Below are positions 24,075 to 31,343 of a DNA stretch of 64,000 bases, one piece after another (the stretch's first letter is position 1; each line of letters begins with the position of its first letter). Origin of the DNA: Halpernia sp048269545. GTDB lineage: Bacteria > Bacteroidota > Bacteroidia > Flavobacteriales > Weeksellaceae. Location: assembly GCF_048269545.1 (NCBI RefSeq), contig NZ_JBLXIJ010000002.1, forward strand, positions 372,001 through 436,000. Direction: 5' to 3'. Made by a program: the position numbers and the translations under genes. The notes beneath the pieces were generated by a model. It ran no database searches, had not been told where the DNA came from, and was given only the letters and a program-made list of their open reading frames with translations.

Positions 24075-24181
24075 TTATAGATATTTATTGTTTTCAATAG
24101 TTAAATGTAATCATCTTTAAGTTAATACTGTTTGGTGTGAAACTTATATAGAGCGATTTCATACTAACTTGGAATATTAGG

Positions 24182-24189
24182 CAAAAATA
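24182..24189 (-). promoter_or_regulatory. Probable -7 box of pdhA
   Basis: On the minus strand this reads TATTTTTG, a perfect TAnnTTTG, leaving a leader of about 105 nt. Confidence 0.45.
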
Positions 24190-24254
24190 ATAAAAACTTT
24201 CATTTTTTACTAGCAAACCACCTGAATAATTTTTTACAGTCATTTTTTTTAACT

Positions 24255-24262
24255 TAATTTTG
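24255..24262 (+). promoter_or_regulatory. -7 box of the PAP2-like gene
   Basis: TAATTTTG, a perfect TAnnTTTG, ends 16 nt before the ATG at 24279. Confidence 0.5.
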
Positions 24263-24278
24263 AAGAATTGAAAAGCCT

Positions 24279-24866
24279 ATGTTATTTAAAGAATCTTCTT
24301 TTATTTTAAAATTAGCGAAATTTTTTACTAATTTATTCAATCCCTTATTTTCACTTTTATTGTATTTTTTTTATGTACAAATTAAAGTGGGAGATTTTAA
24401 TGAAGGTTTAAAACAGTTTCTTTTATTATTTTTTATCCTTATTCTTCCCATATCTTTTTGGATTTATAAACGTGTGAAGAGCGGTAAATACTCGGATGCA
24501 GATGTTTCTGACAGAAAAGAGCGCAAAACACTATATTATTTTATTATTGCGGCACTCACAATTTATATTTTAATAAATTATCTAATTACTAATAAATTTG
24601 AAACGGAAATACTTTATTTATTGTTCTTACTTATCATAATGCAAATCAGTAATTTATTTATTAAAAGTTCAATGCATACCGCTTTAAATATTTATGTAGC
24701 TGCTCTGTTTTTCGCTCAAAATCATTACTTGGGAATTATTTGGTTAATAATAAGTTTAATAGTTGGTTTCACCAGAATTATTTTAAAAAAACATACTTTA
24801 CAAGAAGTTATAAGTGGTGCAATTATCGCAATTGTTGTTTCAAGTTTATTTTTAAATTTTGATTAA
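24279..24866 (+). CDS. PAP2-like membrane protein
   Basis: 195 aa with about six hydrophobic helices. The C-terminal half carries PAP2-superfamily-like motifs: SSMHTALN in place of PSGH, then GFTRIILKKHTLQEVISG in place of SR-x5-H-x3-D. A basic DVSDRKERK segment stands where the first motif would be. PAP2 enzymes remove phosphate from lipids such as undecaprenyl pyrophosphate. The active-site aspartate position is Glu here, so activity is uncertain. It ends 7 bp before the BlaI-like start, so the two are probably co-transcribed. Confidence 0.65.
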   Translation: MLFKESSFILKLAKFFTNLFNPLFSLLLYFFYVQIKVGDFNEGLKQFLLLFFILILPISFWIYKRVKSGKYSDADVSDRKERKTLYYFIIAALTIYILINYLITNKFETEILYLLFLLIIMQISNLFIKSSMHTALNIYVAALFFAQNHYLGIIWLIISLIVGFTRIILKKHTLQEVISGAIIAIVVSSLFLNFD

Positions 24867-24873
24867 AATTTTT

Positions 24874-25329
24874 ATGAAAATTACAAATCTCACGCCTTCC
24901 GAAGAAGACATTATGCAGGCTTTATGGAGTTTAAACACTGCTTATTTGCGAGATATAATGGCAGAATTACCTGAACCAAAACCGCATCAAAATACTGTTT
25001 CTACCTATCTCAAAATATTAGTTGAAAAAGAATTTTTAAAAACTGAAAAAGAAGGCAGAATCTTTAAGTATGAGGTTATTATTCCTCTTGAAGAATTTCA
25101 AAATTTTAAATTAAAACAATTTATCAAAAGATATTTTAAGAAAAACTCCATAGAATTAGTAGAGCGATTATTAGATTTAAAAACTATTTCAACAGAAGAT
25201 TTGCATCAATTTTTTGAAGTAAAAACCAGCGTTATACCAAAACGTAAAAAGAAAAAAAAGAAAAAAACGGCACTTCGGGAATTTGTAGAAGAACTCACAG
25301 AAAAGAAAAAGAAAAAAAAGAAAAAATAA
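24874..25329 (+). CDS. BlaI/MecI/CopY family transcriptional repressor
   Basis: 151-aa winged-helix repressor (LTPSEEDIMQALWSLN, HQNTVSTYLKILVEKEFLKTEKEGR, about residues 4-75). The start is ATG 24874; a TTG at 24859 in the same frame overlaps the upstream gene and is less likely. BlaI proteins usually pair with an M56 protease (BlaR1/MecR1), which is absent here; its neighbour is a PAP2-like gene. The C-terminal 50 residues are extremely lysine-rich, with two long K tracts (KRKKKKKKKT and KKKKKKKK), which is unusual for the family. Confidence 0.85.
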   Translation: MKITNLTPSEEDIMQALWSLNTAYLRDIMAELPEPKPHQNTVSTYLKILVEKEFLKTEKEGRIFKYEVIIPLEEFQNFKLKQFIKRYFKKNSIELVERLLDLKTISTEDLHQFFEVKTSVIPKRKKKKKKKTALREFVEELTEKKKKKKKK

Positions 25330-25333
25330 AATT

Positions 25334-25774
25334 TTATTTTCTTTCAGAAAGCATTTTCACCATTTCCAAACCTCTTGTAAAGCTCGTTTTCATCATATCG
25401 TGATATTCATTTGGAGAATGCACAATTACTTTTAAATGCGTAAAACATTCGCGCTCAGATAAAAAATATTTTTCTTCCATTCCACTCCATTCTTCAACTT
25501 CTTTGGTTTTTGTAGTTTCAACATTATTTTCAACCCAACCTAAATGTCTAAAAACAATTTCAAACGGTTTTTTTAAAGTAGAAATTGTAGAAACCATTCC
25601 GTTTCCTTTTTGGTCTAAAAAGTATGTTTTTCCGCCAATTTTCCAATCGGTTTTCATAACAGAATCTTTGGAAAAAAATTGCGTCCATACTTTATAAGTT
25701 TCTTCATCCCAAAGAATTTTCCAAATTTCTTCTGGTGAAGATTTTATATCAATTTCAAAATTTAAAGTTTCCAT
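25334..25774 (-). CDS. SRPBCC (AHSA1-like) domain protein
   Basis: 146-aa START/Bet v 1-type lipid- or ligand-binding fold. Seen: FEIDIKSSPEEIWKILWDEETYKVWTQFF (start FEIDIKSSPEEIWKILWDEE) and the GWVENN..KEVEEWSGMEE region typical of AHSA1-like proteins. Ligand unknown. It is convergent with the BlaI-like gene, only 4 bp apart, and lies 16 bp after another SRPBCC gene on the same strand, so the two form a tandem pair, probably from duplication. Confidence 0.85.
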   Translation of the reverse strand: METLNFEIDIKSSPEEIWKILWDEETYKVWTQFFSKDSVMKTDWKIGGKTYFLDQKGNGMVSTISTLKKPFEIVFRHLGWVENNVETTKTKEVEEWSGMEEKYFLSERECFTHLKVIVHSPNEYHDMMKTSFTRGLEMVKMLSERK

Positions 25775-25790
25775 TTCTATTTATATAAAA

Positions 25791-26204
25791 TTAGTGATTT
25801 TCCACATATTTGTGAAAATTATCCAAAATTGCATACCAATTATTTCTTTGGCTATCTCTTAAATTATCATTTTCTGGTTGGAAAATTTGTATAACTTCCG
25901 TGGTTTTACCATCTATTTCATGGAATTGAGTTTCAATAGTTCTTCCATCTATGAGATGAGATTTAAGTAATTTTAATGGAATAATTTCATCATAAACCCC
26001 TTCAAAATCAAAATGAAAATTTTCTTTTTTAGATTCCATTCGATATTTAAAACTTCCACCGACTTGCAAATTATTTTCTGCTTTTGGGCAAAACCACGAA
26101 GGATCTGTAAAATTCCATTTCATTATATGATTAGGTTCTGTATAATATTTCCAGACTTTTTCTACATTTTCTAAGATGATAATTTTTAAAGTAATTTTGT
26201 CCAT
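25791..26204 (-). CDS. SRPBCC domain protein (second copy of tandem pair)
   Basis: 137 aa with the same fold as its downstream neighbour (ITLKIIILENVEKVWKYYTE, IMKWNFTDPSWFCPKAENNL, GGSFKYRMESK). Such proteins bind small hydrophobic ligands or act as Hsp90-cofactor-like domains; the role here is unknown. It probably shares a transcript with the next gene (16 bp gap). Confidence 0.85.
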   Translation of the reverse strand: MDKITLKIIILENVEKVWKYYTEPNHIMKWNFTDPSWFCPKAENNLQVGGSFKYRMESKKENFHFDFEGVYDEIIPLKLLKSHLIDGRTIETQFHEIDGKTTEVIQIFQPENDNLRDSQRNNWYAILDNFHKYVENH

Positions 26205-26286
26205 AACCGAAAGTATTTTATTATTAAATGATTTTAAAAATACAAAATTTTATTGAATTTTCGAACCTATTTTTTGATTTCAAATA

Positions 26287-26332
26287 AAAAAGAGAATTAC
26301 AAAACATTTTAAAATTTTATAATTCTCTTTTT
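26287..26332 (-). terminator. Terminator of tpx
   Basis: AAAAAGAGAATTA (26287-26299) and TAATTCTCTTTTT (26320-26332) are perfect 13-bp complements with a 20-nt loop. It lies 24 bp after the tpx stop on the minus strand. Confidence 0.8.
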
Positions 26333-26355
26333 CTATTAATCTTGTAAACATTAAA

Positions 26356-26853
26356 CTATTTTAATGCAGAAAGTGCCGCTTCATAATTGGGTTCTTGTGC
26401 AATTTCTGGAACTTGCTCGGTGTAAAGAACTTTATTATTTTCATCCGTTACAATTACTGCTCGACTTAATAAACCTTTCATGGGTGAATCTACCAATTCT
26501 ACATTGTAATTTTGTCCAAAATTTCCTCGGAAATCTGAAAGACTTTCAACGTTATCTAAACCTTCTGCAGCACAAAATCTACTTAATGCAAATGGTAAAT
26601 CTTTAGAAATATTTATAACCACTGTGTTTTCTAAATCATTTGCCTTTACATTAAATTCTCTTGCAGAAGCTGCACAAACTCCGGTATCAATACTTGGAAA
26701 AATATTTAAAATTTTACGTTTTCCCGCAAAATCTGAAAGTGATTTTTCATTTAAATCTGATCCTGTTAATTTAAAATCTTTTATTTCTGAGCCCACGTTT
26801 GGAAGTTCTCCAACAGAATTTATTGCATTGCCGTGTAATGTAATTTTTGCCAT
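26356..26853 (-). CDS. tpx: Thiol peroxidase Tpx
   Basis: 165-aa atypical 2-Cys peroxiredoxin that reduces hydroperoxides with thioredoxin. The peroxidatic cysteine is in SIDTGVCAASAREFN and the resolving cysteine in LSRFCAAEGLDN, the usual Tpx spacing. Length is normal. A monocistronic unit: a perfect -7 box 24 nt before the ATG and a strong terminator after the stop. Confidence 0.96.
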   Translation of the reverse strand: MAKITLHGNAINSVGELPNVGSEIKDFKLTGSDLNEKSLSDFAGKRKILNIFPSIDTGVCAASAREFNVKANDLENTVVINISKDLPFALSRFCAAEGLDNVESLSDFRGNFGQNYNVELVDSPMKGLLSRAVIVTDENNKVLYTEQVPEIAQEPNYEAALSALK

Positions 26854-26877
26854 AATATTTTATATTTTATTTTAGTT

Positions 26878-26885
26878 CAAATTTA
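26878..26885 (-). promoter_or_regulatory. -7 box of tpx
   Basis: On the minus strand this reads TAAATTTG, a perfect TAnnTTTG, 24 nt before the start codon. Confidence 0.5.
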
Positions 26886-26987
26886 ATGAATATTGAAAGG
26901 AAAAACAAAGACAAAGACACTTTTAAACAAAATTTAACAGATTAGAAAAAGCAATTTTAATAATTTTATTGCTAAAACATAATTCCT

Positions 26988-26995
26988 TATTTTTG
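26988..26995 (+). promoter_or_regulatory. -7 box of icd
   Basis: TATTTTTG, a perfect TAnnTTTG, 32 nt before the ATG. A TTG about 19 bp upstream (in TTATTGC) can serve as the -33 element. Confidence 0.55.
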
Positions 26996-27027
26996 CAATC
27001 ATTAAAAAATCAAAAATTATAATTATA

Positions 27028-29247
27028 ATGCCTAATCATTCTAAAATTTATTATACTCTCACGGATGAAGCTCCAATGTTGGCAACGCATTCTTTTTTAC
27101 CAATTGTAAAAGCCTTTGCAAAAACCGCAGATATTGAAATTATTCCCTCAGACATTTCTTTAGCAGGAAGAATTTTAGCCAATTTCCCAGAATATTTAAA
27201 AGAAAACCAAAAGGTAACTGATTCTTTAAAACAATTAGGAGATTTAGCAAAAACACCAGATGCGAATATTATTAAATTACCAAATATTTCTGCTTCTACG
27301 CCACAATTAGATGAAGCCATTTCAGAACTTCAAAAAGACGGATATAATATTCCAAATTATCCATCTGAACCAAAAAATGAAGAAGAAAAAGCGATAAAAG
27401 CAAAATATTCTAAAGTTTTGGGAAGTGCGGTAAATCCAGTTTTGCGTGAAGGAAATTCTGATAGAAGAGCGCCAAAAGCAGTAAAAAATTACGCTAAAAA
27501 TAATCCACACAGAATGGGAGAATGGAAATCTGATTCTAAAACTGAAGTGGCTTATATGAATAGTGGTGATTTTTTTGGAACTGAAACTTCTACAACTATT
27601 GAAAATGACGGAAGATATAAAATCGTTTTTTATGGAAATGACGGTTCTTCAAAAATATTAAAAGATTTTACACCTTTAAAAGCAGGAGAAATTATTGATT
27701 CTTCCGTAATGCATCTGAATTCTTTAAAATCATTTGTGAAAAAAACAATTCAAGAGGCAAAAGAAAAAGATGTGATGATTTCTGCGCATTTAAAAGCAAC
27801 CATGATGAAAGTTTCTGACCCAATTATTTTTGGAGCAATTGTAGAAACTTATTTTAAAGATGTTTTTACTAAATATGCAGATTTATTTAAAACTTTAGAC
27901 GTCAATCCAAATAACGGTTTGCAAGATTTGTATGATAAAATTTCAGGAAAACCAGAAGAACAAGAAATTAAAAATGCTATTTCTCAAACTTTAGAAAACG
28001 GTGCAAAAGTAGCGATGGTAAATTCTGACAAAGGAATCACCAATTTCCATGTTCCTTCTGATGTAATTGTAGATGCTTCCATGGCTGCTTTAGTTCGTGG
28101 TGGCGGAAAAATGTGGAATAAAGAAGGGAAAGAAGAAGACACAATTACCATAATTCCAGATAGAAGTTACGCTGGATTTTATGAAGCCGTAGTTGAAGAT
28201 ATGAAGAAAAACGGCGCACTTGATCCAAGAACAATGGGTTCTGTTCCAAATGTCGGATTAATGGCGCAAAAAGCAGAAGAATACGGCTCTCACGATAAAA
28301 CTTTTCAAGTATCTGCAGACGGAATTGTAAAAGTTGAGAACGAAAATGGCGAAACTTTATTAGAACAAAAAGTAGAAAAAGACGATATTTTTAGAATGTG
28401 TCAAACCAAAGATGCACCAATTCAAGATTGGGTGAAATTGGCGGTAAACCGTGCGAGATTATCCGACACACCTGCAATTTTTTGGCTCGATCATGAAAGA
28501 GCGCACGACCGAGAAATCACGAAAAAAGTAGAAAAATATTTAAAAAATTACGACACTTCTGGTTTAGACATTCGCATTTTGGATATTAAAGAAGCGATGA
28601 AAGTAACCTTAGAAAGAATCCGTGAAGGAAAAGACACCATTTCAGTTTCTGGAAATGTTTTAAGAGATTATTTAACAGATTTATTTCCGATTTTAGAATT
28701 GGGAACTTCTGCAAAAATGCTTTCTATTGTTCCATTAATGAATGGCGGCGGACTTTTTGAAACCGGAGCAGGTGGATCTGCGCCAAAACATATTGAGCAA
28801 TTTATTGAAGAAGGTTATTTAAGATGGGATTCTTTAGGTGAATTTTTAGCTTTACAAGCGAGTTTAGAATTTATTTCGCAAACAAAACACAACCAAAAAG
28901 CGCAAGTTTTAGCCGATGCTTTAGACGCAGCAAATGATTTATTTTTAGCGAATGACAAATCTCCTGCAAGAAAATTGGGACAAATTGATAATCGCGGTTC
29001 TCACTTTTATTTAGCAATGTATTGGGCGCAAAAATTAGCGGAACAAACGCAAGATTCTGAACTTTCAAATCATTTCAAAAAAGTAGCGGAAGATTTTAAA
29101 AATAATGAAGAAAAAATTAATTCTGAATTAATTGGCGCACAAGGAAAACCGCAAGATATTGGTGGTTATTATTTTCCAGATTTTAAGAAAACGGATGAAG
29201 CAATGCGACCATCAGAAACTTTAAATTCAATTATAAGTACAATTTAA
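27028..29247 (+). CDS. icd: Isocitrate dehydrogenase (NADP+), monomeric type
   Basis: TCA-cycle oxidative decarboxylation of isocitrate to 2-oxoglutarate with NADPH formation, cytosol. At 739 aa it belongs to the large monomeric family rather than the 400-aa dimeric one. Family segments include KIYYTLTDEAPMLATHSFLP at the start, LREGNSDRRAPKAVKNYAK (phosphate/substrate contact), NSDKGITNFHVPSDVIVDAS, DRSYAGFYEAV and FETGAGGSAPKHIEQF. It has its own promoter and terminator. Confidence 0.97.
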   Translation: MPNHSKIYYTLTDEAPMLATHSFLPIVKAFAKTADIEIIPSDISLAGRILANFPEYLKENQKVTDSLKQLGDLAKTPDANIIKLPNISASTPQLDEAISELQKDGYNIPNYPSEPKNEEEKAIKAKYSKVLGSAVNPVLREGNSDRRAPKAVKNYAKNNPHRMGEWKSDSKTEVAYMNSGDFFGTETSTTIENDGRYKIVFYGNDGSSKILKDFTPLKAGEIIDSSVMHLNSLKSFVKKTIQEAKEKDVMISAHLKATMMKVSDPIIFGAIVETYFKDVFTKYADLFKTLDVNPNNGLQDLYDKISGKPEEQEIKNAISQTLENGAKVAMVNSDKGITNFHVPSDVIVDASMAALVRGGGKMWNKEGKEEDTITIIPDRSYAGFYEAVVEDMKKNGALDPRTMGSVPNVGLMAQKAEEYGSHDKTFQVSADGIVKVENENGETLLEQKVEKDDIFRMCQTKDAPIQDWVKLAVNRARLSDTPAIFWLDHERAHDREITKKVEKYLKNYDTSGLDIRILDIKEAMKVTLERIREGKDTISVSGNVLRDYLTDLFPILELGTSAKMLSIVPLMNGGGLFETGAGGSAPKHIEQFIEEGYLRWDSLGEFLALQASLEFISQTKHNQKAQVLADALDAANDLFLANDKSPARKLGQIDNRGSHFYLAMYWAQKLAEQTQDSELSNHFKKVAEDFKNNEEKINSELIGAQGKPQDIGGYYFPDFKKTDEAMRPSETLNSIISTI

Positions 29248-29267
29248 AATTTTAAGAAAAACAATTC

Positions 29268-29298
29268 AAACAGCAATTTTTACAATTGCTGTTTTTTT
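29268..29298 (+). terminator. Terminator of icd
   Basis: AAACAGCAATT / AATTGCTGTTT stem with a TTTAC loop and a following T run, 20 bp after the stop. It may also serve the convergent minus-strand gene. Confidence 0.85.
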
Positions 29299-29309
29299 AT
29301 TGTTTATTT

Positions 29310-29903
29310 TTATTTTAAATCTTCAATCTGTTGCGAAATATTTTTAATATGTTTTCCATAAAAACATTGAAACCACCATTTCCCAACAAAAAATAATAAA
29401 GTAAGAGAAAAAAGCACCAATCCTAAAAATAATATAGCAAATTTTAAATTACTAAAATGATCATAAGCTGGAATAAAATTAATAACAATCATTAATTCAC
29501 ACACAAGAAATGGCACAAAACTTAAATAAAAAGAAATATAATATTGCTTGTTTAGTTGGAATTGTAGCATTAAATCTTTTAAAGATTCAAAAGTTTTTAC
29601 TGTAAGATTGGAGATTTCTTTGTAGAATAAGAAAAATTGGTAGAAAAAAAATGAAACGACTATAACCATTGAAAAAGTGAGCATTGTAAGATAAAACTTA
29701 AACTTAAAAGGCATAAAAGTTAAACTCCAAATAAATACAAATGCAAATGCGAGAAAAAACACGCTAGACCAAAATTCCATGCGCATATTTCTGCGGATTT
29801 TTTCTAACGGTAAATGCAATTCTTTTTGTTTTTCTAAGGAAATTTCTGGCGTAGATTCTGGAGATTCATTTTGCCACGTATTTTTTAAACTATCTAATTC
29901 CAT
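29310..29903 (-). CDS. Four-helix membrane protein, putative partner of the ECF sigma factor
   Basis: 197 aa. A soluble N-terminal 45 residues (MELDSLKNTWQNESPESTPE) precedes about four transmembrane helices. It starts 7 bp after the sigma-factor stop on the same strand, the usual place for an anti-sigma factor, but I see no zinc anti-sigma motif. The LKNTWQ opening is common in small flavobacterial proteins of sigma-factor operons. A regulatory role for the sigma factor is inferred from position only. Confidence 0.6.
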   Translation of the reverse strand: MELDSLKNTWQNESPESTPEISLEKQKELHLPLEKIRRNMRMEFWSSVFFLAFAFVFIWSLTFMPFKFKFYLTMLTFSMVIVVSFFFYQFFLFYKEISNLTVKTFESLKDLMLQFQLNKQYYISFYLSFVPFLVCELMIVINFIPAYDHFSNLKFAILFLGLVLFSLTLLFFVGKWWFQCFYGKHIKNISQQIEDLK

Positions 29904-29910
29904 ATCAATT

Positions 29911-30399
29911 TTATTTTAAAAGTTCTTTTAATTTTAATTTTGCGCGGTTTAGTTTTACACGAACGTTCACTTCTGTAATTCCCATTTCATTTGCTATTTC
30001 TTTTCCACTAAAATTTTCTAAATAATAGAAAATCAAAGCTTTATCAATATTATTAAGTTGATGAATTGCATCATACATTTTCTTTAAATTCTCTTCGGTT
30101 TCAACATCATAATTTTCAACTGCTACAGAAATGTTTTCATCAAAATTTGCCGAAAATCCTTTTCTTTTCTTTTCAGATTTTAAAAAAATGATTGCCGTAT
30201 TCAATGCAATTCTATAAAGCCAAGTTGAAAACTGACTTTCGCCCCGAAATTTCGGATAAGATTTCCACGCTTGATAAGTAATTTCCTGAAACAAATCTTG
30301 CTGATTATCTAAATCATCCATATACATTTTAGAAATTTTAAATAAAATTCCTTTGTGTTTTTCGATTTGTGCTAAAAATTCTTGAGAAGAATGATTCAT
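29911..30399 (-). CDS. ECF-type RNA polymerase sigma factor
   Basis: 162-aa sigma factor of the extracytoplasmic-function class. Region 2 (about 20-85) has DNQQDLFQEITYQAWKSYPK and FSTWLYRIALNTAI. Region 4 (about 110-160) has LIFYYLENFSGKEIANEMGI and VRVKLNRAKLKLKELL. It directs RNA polymerase to a stress regulon not identifiable here. Followed after 7 bp by a membrane protein that may hold it inactive. Confidence 0.92.
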   Translation of the reverse strand: MNHSSQEFLAQIEKHKGILFKISKMYMDDLDNQQDLFQEITYQAWKSYPKFRGESQFSTWLYRIALNTAIIFLKSEKKRKGFSANFDENISVAVENYDVETEENLKKMYDAIHQLNNIDKALIFYYLENFSGKEIANEMGITEVNVRVKLNRAKLKLKELLK

Positions 30400-30554
30400 T
30401 TTTTAATGTCTATTGCATTAGTTTAAACTTTTAAAATATGTTACAAAAAAAAAGTATAATGAAAATTAATCGAATCATTAAATAAGAACTCAAAGTTTTT
30501 AGATCTAGAAAATGTACTTTTAGCAAGTCAAATTATATGATTGATAATAATAGA

Positions 30555-30580
30555 ATTTTCAAACCGATAAATTTGAAAAT
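30555..30580. repeat. Short inverted repeat in the sigma/M23 spacer
   Basis: ATTTTCAAA and TTTGAAAAT are perfect 9-bp complements 8 nt apart. The rest of the 30400-30640 spacer is AT-rich with no gene I can support. Confidence 0.45.
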
Positions 30581-30594
30581 ATAAAAATGGTCTC

Positions 30595-30630
30595 AGAAAT
30601 TTATAAATATTAGTAATTTTATAAATTTCT
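30595..30630. repeat. 13-bp arm palindrome after the M23-like gene
   Basis: AGAAATTTATAAA (30595-30607) and TTTATAAATTTCT (30618-30630) are perfect complements around 10 nt, 11 bp after the stop of the minus-strand M23-like gene. It probably ends or protects that transcript, although the T run is weak. Confidence 0.55.
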
Positions 30631-30640
30631 AAATAATCGG

Positions 30641-31324
30641 TTAATGATTTGAGATTTTCAATAACAAATTCGGATCCGGACAATTTTCTTTGTAAAAATC
30701 CAAATCTTTTAAACTGCAAACGCCGGGATAATCACCTTTTTTATTTTCTATATTTTTAATAATTTGAAAATGCAAATGCGGCGCATAATCTCCATTGATT
30801 GGTAATTTTCCCAGTTCTGCAATTTTTTGTCCTTTTGTTACAATTTGTCCTTCCATTTTTCCTTCTAAACTTTCTAAACTTAAATGACCGTATAAAGTGT
30901 AAAAAGTAACATCTTCAATTTCGTGTTCTAAAATAATAGTTGGACCATAATCTCCAAACGCCGTATTATTTTGAAAACTATGAATTTTTCCATCTAAAGC
31001 GCTTAAAACCGAAGTTCCCGCTTTTATCCAAAGATCCAAACCGATGTGAATATTTCGTTCTTCTACATTTTCTTGGTTAAAATTTTCACTTCTTTTATAG
31101 AGATTTCTTTTTTCTAAATACCCGCCGAAAGCTACTTTTGCGTTGTTTTCTGAAAGATGTTTTTCTACAAATTCTTCGAATTTATTTGCGTCTGTTAAAT
31201 CTAAATTAAGTTTATCGGTATGTTTTGCCGAAAGATCAAAAGCAGCGTAATCGCTATAATTAATTTTTTCATCGATTACTTTTATGTTTTCTTGATTTTT
31301 TAGAATTTCTTGAAATAAATTCAT
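30641..31324 (-). CDS. M23-like metallopeptidase domain protein lacking a signal peptide
   Basis: 227 aa. The LytM/M23 core is intact: HIGLDLWIKAG (first His-x3-Asp zinc ligands), FYTLYGHLS, and HLHFQI (second His pair), residues about 90-190. There is no signal peptide or membrane helix, so it looks cytosolic, unlike most M23 cell-wall hydrolases. The tail (GDYPGVCSLKDLDFY...CPDPNLLL) matches what I recall from the M23 part of large aminotransferase/phosphotransferase/M23 fusion proteins. It follows hutU by 19 bp on the same strand, so they are co-transcribed. Substrate unknown. Confidence 0.78.
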   Translation of the reverse strand: MNLFQEILKNQENIKVIDEKINYSDYAAFDLSAKHTDKLNLDLTDANKFEEFVEKHLSENNAKVAFGGYLEKRNLYKRSENFNQENVEERNIHIGLDLWIKAGTSVLSALDGKIHSFQNNTAFGDYGPTIILEHEIEDVTFYTLYGHLSLESLEGKMEGQIVTKGQKIAELGKLPINGDYAPHLHFQIIKNIENKKGDYPGVCSLKDLDFYKENCPDPNLLLKISNH

Positions 31325-31343
31325 GGGTTCTTATTTTAATTTA

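Noticed and set aside
27051..27320. 89-aa and other minus-strand ORFs inside icd
   Set aside because: They are shadows of the strongly supported icd frame with no own signals; the same holds for the antisense ORFs inside tamB, hppA, pdhC, pheT and uvrA.
30528..30719. 63-aa minus-strand ORF after the M23-like gene
   Set aside because: It overlaps the end of the M23-like gene in another frame and runs through two palindromes; there is no motif or start signal.
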